A DNA stretch of 64,000 bases, taken from assembly GCF_002214605.1 (NCBI RefSeq), contig NZ_CP015193.1:372001-436000 (forward strand), read 5' to 3'. This document shows, in pieces, positions 62,836-64,000 of the stretch. The first letter of the stretch is position 1. Each line of letters opens with the position of its first letter. The position numbers were made by a program, and so were the translations under genes. The notes under the pieces were generated by a model that was given only the letters and a program-made list of their open reading frames with translations, ran no database searches and was not told the DNA's origin. The DNA is from Thermococcus chitonophagus. Its GTDB lineage: Archaea > Methanobacteriota_B > Thermococci > Thermococcales > Thermococcaceae.

Positions 62836-64000
62836 GATAGATCGCTATCGTAACAATTATTGCCAATGCTCCTGCCAGAATTGCTAAATTCTTGAGTCTT
62901 TCCTTTTCTTCTATGTTTTCCTTCACTGGAATTTTTATTGTGTGTTCGAAAATGTAAACGTTGTCATCCCCTCTATCTCTGTCACCCACAGCTCTAATCC
63001 TTATTAGCACATTGTACACTTTTGGTACGGCATCCTTATCGACTGTTAGGGTAATTACGCCCTCTCCAGTTTGATTCGGCTCAAGGGTGCCTATATAATC
63101 AGTCCTCTTGACGAGGGTGAAAGGCTGAGATGACCTGACGACTCCTTCGATTACCACGCTCTCAGCTTTTTCCCCTCCAATGTTCTTAACTGTGATGTAA
63201 ATTTCAACATCCTTACCTTGTACTGGTTCGGGCTTGAATTCAACTTTCTCTATGACAATGTTTGGCTTCTCCTCAATTATTATTGGAATCATGAGTGTTA
63301 TGTTCTTGAACCTACCGACAGGATCTTTGTACGTGACTAATAGCGGAATCTCATACCTTCCAGGCTTTGCGTTTTTGTCCACGTCTATCTTGAAAGATGC
63401 TTGGGCTGAGTCTCCCTGCCTTAAGGTTCCAATGTTTATTATCTGGTCACTCGTCTCACTCAGCTCGAAGGGATATTTGGGTAGTGGTTTTATGAGTATG
63501 TACCTTGCTTCACCACTTCCTACGTTTTCAACTGAAAATGACACTTCCACATCTGATGTCCCTGGGAGTATTCTAGCTGGTGATGTGGATATCTTGCTTA
63601 TCACTATCATTTCAGTGCCGGTAACATCTATTCCAACTATCCTCTCGTCGGAGAATTCTTTGTCATCTGGGGACGATAAGTACGTGAGAGATATCTTTAA
63701 CGGGTATACATTGTTCTCCAGCCTGTCATTAGCTTTGAGTGTAAATGTTATCTTCACGGTCTGGTTTGGAAGAATTATCCCATCGTACCTGACGTTATCC
63801 TCCCCTATTGGCAAAAACGCGGGCATCCTTTCCATTGCCATTTCTCCTATCAACTGGTTTATCGCAGATTGCAGGTTTTCAGATAGTTGTTTGCTTTGTG
63901 GTATTGGAAGTGAGGAAAGCTGGGATAAATCTACTTTCTGAATCTCCCTCTTCACTAGAACCTCAACTGGGATTATCTTTACCCTCAGCCCCTTTGCGTA
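62810..64000 (-). CDS. CARDB/NEW3-like surface protein, C-terminal part (5' end outside window)
   Basis: This is the C-terminal part of a membrane-anchored extracellular protein. The frame remains open to the window edge, with coding-like sequence upstream of the GTG at 63955, so the true start is outside. It has three or four beta-sandwich repeats of the CARDB/alpha-galactosidase-NEW3 type, marked by VSFSVENVGSGEARYILIKPL, FKIDVDKNAKPGRYEIPL and EIYITVKNIGGEKAESVVIEG. A final transmembrane helix (NLAILAGALAIIVTIAIYL) is followed by KRRNSSF. The role is unknown; such proteins resemble archaeal NPCBM-associated surface proteins. Confidence 0.78.
   Translation of the reverse strand, partial: YAKGLRVKIIPVEVLVKREIQKVDLSQLSSLPIPQSKQLSENLQSAINQLIGEMAMERMPAFLPIGEDNVRYDGIILPNQTVKITFTLKANDRLENNVYPLKISLTYLSSPDDKEFSDERIVGIDVTGTEMIVISKISTSPARILPGTSDVEVSFSVENVGSGEARYILIKPLPKYPFELSETSDQIINIGTLRQGDSAQASFKIDVDKNAKPGRYEIPLLVTYKDPVGRFKNITLMIPIIIEEKPNIVIEKVEFKPEPVQGKDVEIYITVKNIGGEKAESVVIEGVVRSSQPFTLVKRTDYIGTLEPNQTGEGVITLTVDKDAVPKVYNVLIRIRAVGDRDRGDDNVYIFEHTIKIPVKENIEEKERLKNLAILAGALAIIVTIAIYLKRRNSSF

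Overview
The window is chromosomal DNA of a hyperthermophilic euryarchaeon of the order Thermococcales, almost certainly a Pyrococcus. The strongest marker is the family B DNA polymerase at 31090-33417, which by eye is nearly identical to the Deep Vent (GB-D) type enzyme and less like those of P. furiosus and P. abyssi. The A-type ATP synthase genes, cupin-type phosphoglucose isomerase, HPS-PHI fusion, ADP-forming acetyl-CoA synthetase subunit, CGPA-CTERM tail, archaeal ribosomal proteins, Spt4/Rpo7, and GGTGAT/GGAGG ribosome binding sites agree. Genes are dense, with frequent 4-base overlaps. Many starts are GTG or TTG. Several genes look leaderless, with a TATA box about 25 bases before the start codon. 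No CRISPR array, rRNA operon or complete insertion sequence was seen.

Layout. 1-1173: end of the A-ATPase operon (atpB, atpD). 1246-3994: a flavodiiron/ODP-like protein with a soluble chemoreceptor-type protein, then AlaX. 3971-7642 (minus): pyrC-pyrK-radical SAM-PP-loop ATPase. 7951-15436: a five-gene Opp/Dpp-type ABC transporter whose large binding protein carries an S/T/P stalk and CGPA-CTERM anchor. 15449-21447: pgiA, then purS-purQ and purL, with a secreted metalloprotease gene between purQ and purL. 21437-24646: GTP-PEPCK, a SufT-like Fe-S factor and a ferritin-like protein. 24737-28121: argG-argH and a lysX-like ATP-grasp gene. 28118-31048: a radical SAM protein, a METTL5-like methyltransferase and a VapBC pair. 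31090-36983: DNA polymerase, metallo-beta-lactamase-fold protein, PP-loop ATPase, enolase, Maf. 37106-41672: L44e, S27e, QueD-like, HPS-PHI, and a four-gene cluster headed by a degenerate FtsZ-like protein. 41659-43097: HD hydrolase, acetyltransferase, tRNA-Arg(UCU), and a ribbon-helix-helix gene running into the tRNA. 43317-46231: two related ArsR-type regulators around a DUF211 gene, then an ADP-forming acyl-CoA synthetase alpha subunit behind a palindromic promoter. 46219-51351 (minus): DUF835 membrane protein, sugar nucleotidyltransferase, PRPP synthase, ASCH protein, UPF0147, TrpRS. 51527-55696: small hypothetical, tandem-HTH regulator, adenosine-specific kinase family, XTP pyrophosphatase, Lrp-type regulator, RlmI-like methyltransferase. 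55693-60271 (minus): two universal stress proteins around an ArsB/NhaD-type permease, then S27ae, S24e, dephospho-CoA kinase, Spt4, Rpo7 and pyrophosphatase. 60339-64000: endonuclease IV-like protein, thiamine-binding-like protein, DUF373 membrane protein and the end of a CARDB-like surface protein.

Most genes serve core metabolism: nucleotide synthesis (pyrC/K, purS/Q/L, prs, HPS-PHI for ribulose 5-phosphate), gluconeogenesis and glycolysis (PEPCK, enolase, PGI), arginine synthesis, CoA synthesis and translation. The items most worth following are the degenerate FtsZ-like protein with its overlapping partners, the ODP-like/MCP pair, the shared pur promoter motif, the L44e leader, the palindromic acdA promoter beside two ArsR genes, and the RHH gene fused to antisense tRNA. 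All calls rest on reading the sequence and on family knowledge; no database search was run.
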